In this document: positions 45,755 through 55,379 of the stretch, one piece after another
How the letters are laid out: the number at the start of each line of letters is the position of its first letter
Position numbering within the stretch: the stretch's first letter is position 1
Source of the DNA: Parabacteroides sp. ZJ-118
GTDB lineage: Bacteria > Bacteroidota > Bacteroidia > Bacteroidales > Tannerellaceae
Direction: 5' to 3'
Assembly: GCF_011038785.1 (NCBI RefSeq)
Contig: NZ_JAAKDT010000014.1
Span: 1 to 61,103, forward strand
Length of the DNA stretch: 61,103 nt
Notes under the pieces: generated by a model
Seen by the model: only the letters and a program-made list of their open reading frames with translations
Databases searched by the model: none
Told to the model about the DNA's origin: nothing
Translations under genes and position numbers: made by a program

Positions 45755-48700
45755 ATGAAAAAGTTGACTTGTCTTTTACTATGCTTATTCGCTAGTATGG
45801 CGTTTGCAACAGCTCAGACCACGAGGGTAACCGGAACGGTTATCTCGGCGGAAGATGATGCTCCTATCATCGGAGCCTCTATCGTAGTAGCGGGTACTAC
45901 TACAGGTACAGTAACGGATTATAACGGGGCGTTCGCCTTGGATGTCCCTTCCAGTGCCAAAAAACTAATCATCTCTTACATCGGTATGAAATCCGTAGAA
46001 GTAACGATCAAACCGATAATCAGTGTCCACATGGAATCCGACTCACAGGATTTGGATGAAGTCGTGGTGGTTGGATATGGAACCCAGAGGAAAAAAGATG
46101 TAACAAGTGCTATCTCCAAAGTGGGAGGCGAGGATTTAAGCAATTTGGCGACAGCGTCTTTCGACACCCAACTAGCCGGGCGTGCCGCCGGAGTGCAGGT
46201 TACGACTCCCAGTGGTGTACTGGGAAGCGGGCCTCAATTCCAGATCCGCGGCATGAGCACGATCAGCTCCAGCTCGCAACCGCTGTTTATCGTAGATGGT
46301 ATGCCGATCGCCGTAGGAGATAACTCCAATGGCAGCACCGGTTTGGGTATGTCTTACGCTTCCTACAATGCCATGTCCGATATCAACCCGAACGACATCG
46401 AATCCATCGAGATCCTAAAGGATGGTGCAGCCACCGCCATTTATGGATCCCGCGCGGCAAATGGCGTTGTTTTGATCACCACCAAAAAAGGTTCTAAAGG
46501 GCGTACTCAAGTGACATACGATGGCTACGTGAGCGCGGCCAGCGCGGCGAAATTACATGATCTTTTGGGAGCGAGAGATTTCGTGACTATCGCTAATGAG
46601 AAACATGAGAACTGGGGAGAAAAAGGCCAGGCTGTTTACGACCCGAACGGACCGGACACGAACTGGAATGATTACATCTTCCGCACAGGCTTCCAGCACA
46701 ACCACAGCGTGTCCGCCAGTGGTGGTACGGATAAGAGTCAATACTACGTATCTTTCGGTTTCACGGAACAAGAAGGTATCGTTCGCGCCAACGATTTGAA
46801 CCGACTGAGTTTAAAGGCAGACTTGACACAACAGGCCACAAAATGGTTGCGCATCGGGCTGAACGGCCAGATGACCCGAACCAAAATCAATGGAGTCATG
46901 AATGGAGAGAATTCCCTGGGAGGTGTAGGTTTCGCCGGTCCCCGTATGTTACCTAACGTATCGGTATTCAACCCGGATGATCCGACAGGATATAATATTG
47001 ACGCGGAAAACCGCAAGACATTAGGAAGAGGCTGCAACCTCTCCTACATCGATAATGGTATCCAAAACATCGTTTGGGCCTTGGACAACAACGTGAACCG
47101 AACGACGAACACCCGTGCGTTAGGGGGAGGCTGGGCCGAGATCACATTTATAGACGGATTGACATTGAAGACCCAGGCCGGTTTAGACATTTCTAACGTT
47201 AAAGACTTTATGGTATGGAATCCCGAATCAGGAGACGGATACGGCTATGGTGGCTTATTGGATGAGACAAACACCACCTATACAAACTGGAACTGGCAGA
47301 ACGTATTGAACTTCAGCCGGACATTCAACGACTTGCACAACGTATCAGCGACAGCGGTACAAGAATACACCTATTCGGAACGCGAGTACACCGATGCTAC
47401 CGTACAACAATTGTCCGATATATTCTTTGCCGATCACATCATTTCCAATACATTCGGCGAAAAATTCGTATATGGAGGCAAAACCTACATGGGACTGGCA
47501 TCTTATATGTTCCGTGCGAATTACAATTATGACAGCAAATACTATATAGGCGCATCCATCCGTACGGATGGTTTGTCCAGTCTTCCGAAAGACACCCGTT
47601 GGGGTACATTCTGGGGAGCATCAGCCGCATGGCGTATTTCCCGCGAGAAATTCTGGAGCGAATCACCCATAAACGAATGGTTCAACGACTTACGTTTGCG
47701 TGCCAGCTACGCGGCGATCGGTAATTCCGACTTAGGCAACCACTTCCCGTATCTAGGGACTTATGGAGCGAAACTTACAGGCCCGAATGCCGGTATCGCA
47801 TGGAACCGTATGGGTAACAGCCAACTTAAATGGGAAACGACCGAGACTTTCGATATCGGCTTGGATGGCTCTTTCTTCAACAACCGGTTGACCTTTGAGC
47901 TGGCATATTGGCAGAAAAACTCCAAAGACCTCGTATTGGAGGTTCCTACCGCACCAACCGCGGGTATTCCATACAACTCCTATTACGACAACATCGGCAA
48001 GATCAAAAATTCCGGTATGGAATTGAGCGTCAACGCGACGATCATCGCCACGAAAGACTGGAACTGGCAGACCAATTTCAATTTCTCGACAGCGAAAAAC
48101 ACGGTCAAGAGCCTGTACCAAGGAACTGATATCATCGATGCGTACACGATCATCAAAGAGGGTGAATCCTATCGATCCTTGTACGGATATGACTATTACG
48201 GCGTAAACGCGGAGAACGGCAACCCGATTTGGTCAAAAGCCGATGGCTCATTGGTGCAATTCGATACGTTTGGATCCTACGACTATGCGGAATACGATCC
48301 GTCTAACCCATCCGATGTATCCAAGGCATCCTCCCTAGAGGCCAGCGACCGTAAGATCCTGGGCTCATCCATGCCTACTTGGTACGGAGGATGGAATAAC
48401 ACGGTCACATACAAAAACTTCGATCTTAACATATTCTTCCGCTTCTCCGGAGGTAACAAAATCATGAACGCATCTCGTCAAAGCACATTGCTCAATATGC
48501 AATTCAGCAACAATGGCACAGAAATACTTGGGCGTTGGGTATCGAAGGAGCAACCGGGAGATGGCATAACTCCTAAAATCGGCTATGGAGACGAGAACCG
48601 GCTATTCAATGACGGATATACGGATTCGCATTTCGTTGAAAGCGGAAATTACCTAAAACTTGCCACGCTGGCTTTGGGTTATACCATCCCAAGATCCATC

Positions 48701-48871
48701 GTATCCAAATTGAATATGACAAAAATCCGTTTTTATGTTCAAGGGCAGAACTTGTTCACGATCACAGGTTATTCCGGATTGGATCCTGAGACAAACTCTC
48801 GTTTAGGTGTAGATTGGAACGGTATGCCACAGCAACGTTCTTTCACTTTTGGAGCGAACATTACATTCTAA
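45755..48871 (+). CDS. SusC/RagA-family TonB-linked outer membrane transporter
   Basis: A 1038-aa outer-membrane glycan importer. Signal peptide MKKLTCLLLCLFASMAFATA, a carboxypeptidase-regulatory-like domain (about residues 23-97), the TonB box DEVVVVGYG, a plug domain with FQIRGMSTISSSSQPLFIVD and SIEILKDGAATAIYGSRAAN, then a 22-strand-type barrel ending QQRSFTFGANITF. It works with the SusD encoded 27 nt downstream. The ATG at 45755 starts the signal directly; an in-frame ATG at 45695 would prepend 20 unrelated residues. No anti-sigma-type N-terminal signalling domain is present. Confidence 0.95.
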   Translation: MKKLTCLLLCLFASMAFATAQTTRVTGTVISAEDDAPIIGASIVVAGTTTGTVTDYNGAFALDVPSSAKKLIISYIGMKSVEVTIKPIISVHMESDSQDLDEVVVVGYGTQRKKDVTSAISKVGGEDLSNLATASFDTQLAGRAAGVQVTTPSGVLGSGPQFQIRGMSTISSSSQPLFIVDGMPIAVGDNSNGSTGLGMSYASYNAMSDINPNDIESIEILKDGAATAIYGSRAANGVVLITTKKGSKGRTQVTYDGYVSAASAAKLHDLLGARDFVTIANEKHENWGEKGQAVYDPNGPDTNWNDYIFRTGFQHNHSVSASGGTDKSQYYVSFGFTEQEGIVRANDLNRLSLKADLTQQATKWLRIGLNGQMTRTKINGVMNGENSLGGVGFAGPRMLPNVSVFNPDDPTGYNIDAENRKTLGRGCNLSYIDNGIQNIVWALDNNVNRTTNTRALGGGWAEITFIDGLTLKTQAGLDISNVKDFMVWNPESGDGYGYGGLLDETNTTYTNWNWQNVLNFSRTFNDLHNVSATAVQEYTYSEREYTDATVQQLSDIFFADHIISNTFGEKFVYGGKTYMGLASYMFRANYNYDSKYYIGASIRTDGLSSLPKDTRWGTFWGASAAWRISREKFWSESPINEWFNDLRLRASYAAIGNSDLGNHFPYLGTYGAKLTGPNAGIAWNRMGNSQLKWETTETFDIGLDGSFFNNRLTFELAYWQKNSKDLVLEVPTAPTAGIPYNSYYDNIGKIKNSGMELSVNATIIATKDWNWQTNFNFSTAKNTVKSLYQGTDIIDAYTIIKEGESYRSLYGYDYYGVNAENGNPIWSKADGSLVQFDTFGSYDYAEYDPSNPSDVSKASSLEASDRKILGSSMPTWYGGWNNTVTYKNFDLNIFFRFSGGNKIMNASRQSTLLNMQFSNNGTEILGRWVSKEQPGDGITPKIGYGDENRLFNDGYTDSHFVESGNYLKLATLALGYTIPRSIVSKLNMTKIRFYVQGQNLFTITGYSGLDPETNSRLGVDWNGMPQQRSFTFGANITF

Positions 48872-48898
48872 TTTTACAAACCAAGAAAAGTTACAATC

Positions 48899-50491
48899 AT
48901 GTTATACAATAAATTATACAAAAGCATCTCAGTAGCCGCACTAGGGATAGCCCTATTCTCGCTACCACTGTTCACCGCCTGCGAAAGCGATGTCGTAGAC
49001 CTTGAACCTGTAGACAAATTCTCAGAGTTAACCGCATTCGGGACACCGGAACGCTGTGAGCTATCCGTAATCGGGGCCTATGACGCGGCGCAATGTGGCA
49101 TGTATGTCAATACGGGTAACGGTTGGCAACGCGGGTATCCATTCGGGGCAGCCAGTATTCTCCAAGGAGAAATGCGTGGAGAGGACATGAATCTGACCGC
49201 CGTATTCTATGATATCACCTATTCGGCGACCTACAACCCGACTACCGCCAATAACGTGGCGATGTGGGAGACTTCTTTCGAGGCTATCAATCGCTATAAC
49301 ACGGTATATGCGGGAATCGAGGGTGCGGTAGCCGAAGGAGTCATCTCCGAAGAAAAAGGCAATCAGTACAAAGGGGAATGCTTGTTCTTACGGGCGTTAA
49401 CCTATCACAACCTAATGATCCATTTTGCGTTGCCTTACAATGTAGAAGGCAACAACAATTATGGCCTGCCTCTTTACACAAAAGCGGTAAACGATCCCAG
49501 CCAGCTAGAGGAGCAGCAAAGTATAGGCCGTTCTACCGTAAAGGAGACTTACGAGCAAATAGTAAGCGACTTGAACAACGCGGAGAGCATGCTTCCCGAC
49601 GTTATCGACGCGGATAAAATAGGACGTGCCAGCAAAGGTGCCGCTATAGCGTTGAAAACACGCGTGTACTTGCACATGCGTGATTGGAATCAAGTGATTA
49701 CGGAAGCTAAGAAACTGGAAGGAGGACGTTTCAAGCTGGAAGCAGACCCGGTTACGCCTTTCGTCTCTTACAGTAACAACGCAGAGTCTGTTTTCTCCAT
49801 CCCTAACGACTCCCAAGATAACGGATCCGTGAATGGAGCCATGTCTTCCATGATGTCCGCCCGCGATGGTGGTCGAGCGATGTGCCCGACATCCCCAACC
49901 CTTTACAATTCCAAGTTCTGGAAAGGAGATGACAAACGTCGTAATCTCTTGCTCTATCGTCCGTCAGACGATTATTACTTCTGTGATAAGTACCGGAATC
50001 CGCAAACACGCGAGGAATACGCTCCGATTCTCCGCTACGCGGAGGTATTGCTGAACGAGGCCGAGGCCGCCGCTCGTACCGGCAACAACACCCTGGCATT
50101 GGAGAAATTGAACCAAGTCAGAGATCGTTCATTAGCCGATCCCGCCACGCAAGCTTATAAGGCGAGCGACTTCGCAAACACAAAAACACTGGTAGAGGCA
50201 ATCCTTTGGGAACGGCGCATTGAGTTCCAAGGAGAGGGACGTCGCTGGGAAGATATCCATCGTTTAGCGGCAGACGATCTATGTCCGTCGGGCGGTATTC
50301 CCGCAAAGATCGAGTACAACAACACGAAAGGACAGGGAGCCTTTGTCGTAGGTGGAGAAGTGAAAGCTGAATGGTTCAGTAACAGCAAGAAGTTCATCCC
50401 ATACACGGATAAACGCTTTATTTGGCCGATTCCATTGAATGATATATTAAGAAACCCCACGCTGGCCGCACAACAGAACGCAGGCTGGTAA
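48899..50491 (+). CDS. SusD/RagB-family glycan-binding lipoprotein
   Basis: A 530-aa surface lipoprotein that lids the SusC channel. Signal and lipobox lie in ALFSLPLFTACES with Cys at residue 28. The TPR-rich N-terminal half includes GECLFLRALTYHNLMIHFAL, and the C-terminal half has YAPILRYAEVLLNEAEAAAR, IEFQGEGRRWEDIHRLA and the end RFIWPIPLNDILRNPTLAAQ. All are typical of the family. The ligand is likely an N-acetylhexosamine-containing glycan, judged only by the GH20 gene nearby. Confidence 0.94.
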   Translation: MLYNKLYKSISVAALGIALFSLPLFTACESDVVDLEPVDKFSELTAFGTPERCELSVIGAYDAAQCGMYVNTGNGWQRGYPFGAASILQGEMRGEDMNLTAVFYDITYSATYNPTTANNVAMWETSFEAINRYNTVYAGIEGAVAEGVISEEKGNQYKGECLFLRALTYHNLMIHFALPYNVEGNNNYGLPLYTKAVNDPSQLEEQQSIGRSTVKETYEQIVSDLNNAESMLPDVIDADKIGRASKGAAIALKTRVYLHMRDWNQVITEAKKLEGGRFKLEADPVTPFVSYSNNAESVFSIPNDSQDNGSVNGAMSSMMSARDGGRAMCPTSPTLYNSKFWKGDDKRRNLLLYRPSDDYYFCDKYRNPQTREEYAPILRYAEVLLNEAEAAARTGNNTLALEKLNQVRDRSLADPATQAYKASDFANTKTLVEAILWERRIEFQGEGRRWEDIHRLAADDLCPSGGIPAKIEYNNTKGQGAFVVGGEVKAEWFSNSKKFIPYTDKRFIWPIPLNDILRNPTLAAQQNAGW

Positions 50492-50535
50492 GTATATAGA
50501 CACACTCTTATTTTTCACTATGTAGGGGGACTTGA

Positions 50536-50573
50536 GAGGACGAGACCGGGAGGTTTCGTCCTCTTTTCTTTTA
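50536..50573 (+). terminator. Intrinsic terminator after susD
   Basis: GAGGACGAGACC (50536-50547) pairs with GGTTTCGTCCTC (50552-50563) over a 4-nt loop, one G-T pair, followed by TTTTCTTTT. Confidence 0.88.
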
Positions 50574-50607
50574 AAACGTATTGGCATAATAATTCACGGG
50601 AAATCAT

Positions 50608-50615
50608 TATCTTTG
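50608..50615 (+). promoter_or_regulatory. -7 box of purL
   Basis: TATCTTTG matches TAnnTTTG exactly, 57 nt before the ATG. A TTGG lies 23 nt upstream, slightly far for a -33 box. Confidence 0.4.
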
Positions 50616-50672
50616 CACCCTCTAAAAGAGGCTTTTTCGTTATTTCGTGACAAATACTAATAAATCAACGAT

Positions 50673-53600
50673 ATGATTCTATTCTTTCAATCTTCAACAA
50701 AGACGGTGCTGGCTGTAGAGGCCGCGCACACTTTCTCTCCTGAAGACACTCAAAAACTGGTTTGGTTGTTTAGCGAGGCGGCTCCTGTTCAAGCAGAGAC
50801 ATTGGAAGGCTGGTACGTAGGGCCACGCCGGGAAATGATTACCCCGTGGAGTACGAACGCCGTTGAAATTACCCAAAACATGGGCCTGACCGGTATTTCC
50901 CGTATTGAGGAATATTTTCCTGTTTCTTCCGGCGACGCGGATCACGATCCGATGTTGCAACGCATCTACAATGGCCTGGATCAAGAGATCTTCACAATCA
51001 GTAAAAAACCGGATCCTATTGTCTATATTGAGGATTTGGAAGTGTACAACCAACAAGAGGGTTTGGCACTAAGCCAAGAGGAGATCGCTTACCTGAACGA
51101 AGTAAGCCGGAAGTTGGGACGTAAGTTGACAGATAGCGAGGTGTTCGGTTTCTCTCAAGTAAACTCGGAACACTGCCGCCATAAGATATTCGGAGGTGTA
51201 TTCATCATCGACGGCGAGGAAAAAGAAAGTTCCTTGTTCAACTTGATCAAGAAGACTTCCGCTGAGAACCCCAACAAATTGGTTTCCGCTTATAAAGATA
51301 ACGTAGCGTTCAACGAAGGACCGACGGTAGAGCAATTCGCCCCCCTTTCCGGTGACAAACCTGATTTCTTCGCGGTAAAAGACATCAAGACGGTTATCTC
51401 CTTGAAGGCCGAGACGCATAACTTCCCGACAACCGTCGAACCGTTCAACGGTGCCGCTACCGGGACAGGAGGTGAGATCCGTGACCGTCTGGGCGGTGGC
51501 AAGGCATCCCTGCCGATAGCGGGAACAGCTGTCTATATGACTGCTTACCCTCGTACGGAAGGTACTCGCGAATGGGAGAAAATCCTGGACCCCCGTCCTT
51601 GGTTATACCAGACTCCGGAGCAGATCTTGATCAAGGCCTCCAACGGCGCTTCCGACTTCGGCAATAAATTTGGCCAACCGCTTATCTGTGGTTCTTTATT
51701 GACTTTCGAGCACACGGAGAACGATAAGAAATACGCTTATGACAAAGTGATCATGCTTGCCGGCGGTGTAGGCTTCGCGAATATGCGCGACGGATTAAAA
51801 GGGGATCCGCGACCGGGGGAGAAAGTGGTTGTAATCGGTGGCGATAACTACCGTATCGGTATGGGCGGCGGGGCCGTCTCATCCGTAAACACGGGACAAT
51901 ACACGAGCGGTATCGAGCTGAACGCCGTACAGCGAGCAAACCCGGAGATGCAGAAACGTGCGGCCAACGTGATCCGTGCGATCGCCGAGTCTGACGAGAA
52001 CCCGATCGTCTCTATCCACGACCATGGCGCGGGTGGACACCTCAACTGCTTATCCGAGTTGGTGGAGGCTACCGGCGGACACATCGATATGAGCAAATTG
52101 CCAATCGGCGACCCGACTCTTTCAGCGAAGGAGATCGTAGGGAACGAGAGCCAAGAGCGCATGGGCTTATTGATGAAAGAAGAAGATGTAGCCCGTGTAA
52201 AACGTATCGCGGATCGTGAACGTGCCCCGATGTATGTGGTAGGCGAGACTACTGACGACATGAAGTTTGTCTTCGAACAGGCAGACGGCGTGAAACCCAT
52301 CGATATCAAGCTGGAATATATGTTCGGTAAACCGCCCAGAACGGTTATGACCGACCATACGGTCACTGAATCTTATCAACCGGTTGTTTATAAAGAATCC
52401 GAGCTTCACCATTATTTGGAGAACGTGCTTCAATTGGAGGCCGTAGCCTGCAAGGATTGGTTAACAAACAAAGTAGACCGTTCCGTAACCGGTAAGATCG
52501 CCCGCCAGCAATGTCAAGGTGAATTACAATTACCGTTGAGCGACTTAGGTGCCGTAGCGTTGGATTACCGCGGGAAAGCAGGTATCGCTACCTCAATCGG
52601 CCATGCTCCTCAAGTAGCCTTGGTTGATCCGGCCGCCGGTTCCGTTATGGCAATCGCCGAGTCATTGACCAACATCGTATTCGCTCCGCTGACAGAGAAG
52701 TTGGAGAGCGTATCCTTAAGCGCCAACTGGATGTGGCCGTGCCGCAACGAAGGCGAGGACGCCCGTCTGTACACAGCCGTACAAGCCGCATCCGACTTCG
52801 CTTGCAGCTTAGGTATCAATATCCCGACCGGCAAGGACTCTTTATCCATGACGCAGAAATACGGTGACGATAAGGTGATCGCCCCGGGTACGGTGATTAT
52901 CTCTGCCGGCGCGGAGGTTAGCGATATCAAGAAAATCGTCTCTCCGGTAGTAGCTCAAGACAAGAACACATCCATTTATTACATAGACTTCTCTTTCGAT
53001 ACCCTGAAGTTAGGAGGTTCCGCTTTCGCTCAAGCGCTGAACAAGCTGGGCAACGAGGTTCCAACCGTGAAAGATCCGGAATATTTCCGTGACGCTTTCA
53101 ACGCCGTACAAGACGCGATCGAGAAGAGGCTCATCCTTGCCGGACACGATATCTCGGCGGGAGGTATGATCACGACCCTGTTGGAGATGTGCTTCGCCAA
53201 CGTAGAGGGTGGTTTGGATGTCAACTTGGATAAGATTCCCGAGAGCGATATCGTAAAGATCCTGTTCGCCGAGAATCCGGGTATCTTGGTTCAGGTAAAA
53301 GACAAGAAGGCATTCGAGAAGTTGATGGAAGAGGCAGGCGTAGGTTTCGCCATCATCGCCAAACCGACCGACGAGCGCCATGTATTGGTATCGAAAGACG
53401 GCATTCAATATCACTTCGGCATCGACTATATGCGTGACGTATGGTACGAGTCTTCTTATAAGCTAGATGTAAAGCAGAGCGGTAGCGTTTGTGCCGGGAA
53501 CCGTTTCGAGAACTATAAGATGCAGCCCGTACAGTACAGGCTCCATAAGGACTTTACCGGAAAACTTTCCTCTTACGGACTCTCGGCGGAACGCCGCACC

Positions 53601-54362
53601 CCGAGCGGCATCAAGGCCGCGGTAATCCGGGAGAAGGGTACGCAATGCGAACGTGAGACAGCTTATGCCCTGTATCTGGCAGGTTTCGATGTGAAGGATG
53701 TCCACATGACGGACTTGGCTAGCGGCCGCGAAACGCTGGAGGATGTAAACTTCATCGTATTCTGCGGCGGTTTCTCCAACTCCGATGTATTAGGCTCCGC
53801 CAAGGGCTGGGCCGGTGGTTTCTTGTATAACGAGAAAGCCAAGAAAGCGATCGACAACTATTACGCGCGTAAAGATACGTTGAGCATGGGTATCTGTAAC
53901 GGTTGCCAGTTGATGGCCGAGTTAGGCTTGGTTTATCCGGAGCACGAGAAAAAGCATAAGATGGTCCACAATGATTCCCATAAATTCGAGTCTAACTTCG
54001 TTAGCTTGGAGATCCCGAAAAACAACTCCGTAATGTTCGGCTCCTTGAGCGGCACGAAGTTGGGTGTATGGGTAGCGCATGGTGAAGGTAAGTTCGAGTT
54101 CCCATACGAGGAGAAGGAGTACAACATCATCGCCAGATACAATTACGACGGCTATCCCGCCAACCCGAACGGCTCTCCCTGGTCTGTTGCCGGTGTTTGC
54201 TCGAAGGACGGCCGCCATTTAGCCATGATGCCTCACCCCGAACGTGCGATCTTCCCTTGGCAGTGTGGTTATTACCCCGCCGACCGTAAGGAGAACGACG
54301 AGGTCACTCCATGGATCGAGGCGTTCGTGAACGCTCGCAAGTGGATCGAGAATAATAAGTAA
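50673..54362 (+). CDS. purL: Phosphoribosylformylglycinamidine synthase PurL
   Basis: A 1229-aa single-chain FGAM synthase for de novo purine synthesis, fusing the synthetase and glutaminase parts that are separate PurL/PurQ proteins in many bacteria. The synthetase has FGFSQVNSEHCRHKIFGG, LKAETHNFPTTVEPFNGAAT and IPTGKDSLSM. The C-terminal glutamine amidotransferase has its nucleophile at about Cys1075 (GICNGCQLMAELG) and the His-Glu of MPHPERAIFPWQ. It is a lone gene ended by a strong terminator. Length matches the E. coli enzyme (about 1295 aa) closely enough. Confidence 0.97.
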   Translation: MILFFQSSTKTVLAVEAAHTFSPEDTQKLVWLFSEAAPVQAETLEGWYVGPRREMITPWSTNAVEITQNMGLTGISRIEEYFPVSSGDADHDPMLQRIYNGLDQEIFTISKKPDPIVYIEDLEVYNQQEGLALSQEEIAYLNEVSRKLGRKLTDSEVFGFSQVNSEHCRHKIFGGVFIIDGEEKESSLFNLIKKTSAENPNKLVSAYKDNVAFNEGPTVEQFAPLSGDKPDFFAVKDIKTVISLKAETHNFPTTVEPFNGAATGTGGEIRDRLGGGKASLPIAGTAVYMTAYPRTEGTREWEKILDPRPWLYQTPEQILIKASNGASDFGNKFGQPLICGSLLTFEHTENDKKYAYDKVIMLAGGVGFANMRDGLKGDPRPGEKVVVIGGDNYRIGMGGGAVSSVNTGQYTSGIELNAVQRANPEMQKRAANVIRAIAESDENPIVSIHDHGAGGHLNCLSELVEATGGHIDMSKLPIGDPTLSAKEIVGNESQERMGLLMKEEDVARVKRIADRERAPMYVVGETTDDMKFVFEQADGVKPIDIKLEYMFGKPPRTVMTDHTVTESYQPVVYKESELHHYLENVLQLEAVACKDWLTNKVDRSVTGKIARQQCQGELQLPLSDLGAVALDYRGKAGIATSIGHAPQVALVDPAAGSVMAIAESLTNIVFAPLTEKLESVSLSANWMWPCRNEGEDARLYTAVQAASDFACSLGINIPTGKDSLSMTQKYGDDKVIAPGTVIISAGAEVSDIKKIVSPVVAQDKNTSIYYIDFSFDTLKLGGSAFAQALNKLGNEVPTVKDPEYFRDAFNAVQDAIEKRLILAGHDISAGGMITTLLEMCFANVEGGLDVNLDKIPESDIVKILFAENPGILVQVKDKKAFEKLMEEAGVGFAIIAKPTDERHVLVSKDGIQYHFGIDYMRDVWYESSYKLDVKQSGSVCAGNRFENYKMQPVQYRLHKDFTGKLSSYGLSAERRTPSGIKAAVIREKGTQCERETAYALYLAGFDVKDVHMTDLASGRETLEDVNFIVFCGGFSNSDVLGSAKGWAGGFLYNEKAKKAIDNYYARKDTLSMGICNGCQLMAELGLVYPEHEKKHKMVHNDSHKFESNFVSLEIPKNNSVMFGSLSGTKLGVWVAHGEGKFEFPYEEKEYNIIARYNYDGYPANPNGSPWSVAGVCSKDGRHLAMMPHPERAIFPWQCGYYPADRKENDEVTPWIEAFVNARKWIENNK

Positions 54363-54367
54363 AATAA

Positions 54368-54416
54368 CAGGGGTTGTTTTTAGCGTTCTTTGAGCCTTAA
54401 AGACAACCCCTGTTTC
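54368..54416 (+). terminator. Intrinsic terminator after purL
   Basis: CAGGGGTTGT (54368-54377) pairs with ACAACCCCTG (54403-54412), extended by TTT/AAAG-type pairs, followed by TTTC. Confidence 0.75.
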
Positions 54417-54509
54417 TATCTCTTCTTAAAAAATATCCAAGCCGGCGCGGAGAGATCACCAGTAACTATTACTTTATACCACCGTAATATCCCTGCAATA
54501 CCCGGCCAA

Positions 54510-54517
54510 TACCTTTG
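54510..54517 (+). promoter_or_regulatory. -7 box of the hypothetical exported protein gene
   Basis: TACCTTTG matches TAnnTTTG. A start of transcription near 54524 would exclude an in-frame start at 54515 and supports the ATG at 54557. Confidence 0.45.
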
Positions 54518-54556
54518 CCTCCGAAATCAATAGACAAAGAATTTAATCGCAGAATC

Positions 54557-55207
54557 ATGGAAAAGTTATTTAAGATCAGAATCTTTACGGTGGTATTCTT
54601 TTTAGCCGTAGCTTCTATGGCGGCGAACGCTAAAGAGAGTAAGAAGGGAAGTGACAACTATCACGCAAAGCAAATTCTCATCGTAGGTTTGCACGATAAC
54701 GTAAAATCGAACTACTTCTACAACGGGATGATCGCTGAAGAGACCGGCATGAAAGCGGATAGCATCGACCAAACGTATAATACGATCATCGCCGAGAATA
54801 TCGCCGCGTCCGTTAAAAACGGAGATTGTAAGTTTATCCCGGCAAACGCTGCACAAGTGACCGGACAAGTACTGAATGAGATCAAGGTAAACGGGGAGAA
54901 CGAGGATTGCTATTCCGATCTTTCAGCCGTGCCGACCGAAGAGCTGCAAAAGGTATTGGATAATGCCGACGCTGATTATCTGCTCGTATTAAACCAGCAT
55001 TACCTGAAATGGCAAGACCAACCGTTGCGCACACTGTTCCATATCGTCAGCTATACCTTATTCGATAAAGATAAAAACGAGGTATATCGGGGGAATAACT
55101 TTTTTACCTGCATGAATCTTGAGAATCCGGATAAGCTCAGAAAGAGCAGCCGCAAGAGTTCATCCAAGATAGCATCCAGCATTATCAAGACTTTGGACGA
55201 GGACTAA
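54557..55207 (+). CDS. Unrecognised exported protein
   Basis: A 216-aa protein with a signal peptide (MEKLFKIRIFTVVFFLAVAS, cleavage probably after MAANA). The mature part is mixed alpha/beta: ILIVGLHDNVKSNYFYNGM, then YLLVLNQHYLKWQD, LFHIVSYTLFDKDKNEVYRG and a C-terminal serine/lysine-rich tail. The pattern of a stress- or envelope-related periplasmic domain (compare LpoB/CsgG-type folds) is possible but not demonstrable from the sequence. It stands alone between two terminators, so it is its own transcript. I do not assign a function. Confidence 0.75.
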   Translation: MEKLFKIRIFTVVFFLAVASMAANAKESKKGSDNYHAKQILIVGLHDNVKSNYFYNGMIAEETGMKADSIDQTYNTIIAENIAASVKNGDCKFIPANAAQVTGQVLNEIKVNGENEDCYSDLSAVPTEELQKVLDNADADYLLVLNQHYLKWQDQPLRTLFHIVSYTLFDKDKNEVYRGNNFFTCMNLENPDKLRKSSRKSSSKIASSIIKTLDED

Positions 55208-55246
55208 CCTTTTCTTCTTTATAGACACATTCATAATTTTCTCGTT

Positions 55247-55282
55247 AAGCCTAATGAATATCCTTCATTAGGCTTTTTTTCT
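55247..55282 (+). terminator. Intrinsic terminator
   Basis: AAGCCTAATGAA (55247-55258) pairs perfectly with TTCATTAGGCTT (55264-55275), followed by TTTTTCTTT. It ends the hypothetical gene. Confidence 0.9.
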
Positions 55283-55330
55283 TTATTTAAACCTACATAC
55301 GGATGTAATCTCTTTGCAAAACCAGACACT

Positions 55331-55338
55331 TACTTTTG
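55331..55338 (+). promoter_or_regulatory. -7 box of the receptor-phosphoesterase operon
   Basis: TACTTTTG fits TAnnTTTG. Transcription would begin near 55345, downstream of an in-frame ATG-like start at 55314, which supports the ATG at 55380. Confidence 0.5.
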
Positions 55339-55379
55339 CGCCGAAAAAGGTATTTAGGTTTAATTTTAAAAAGATTATT

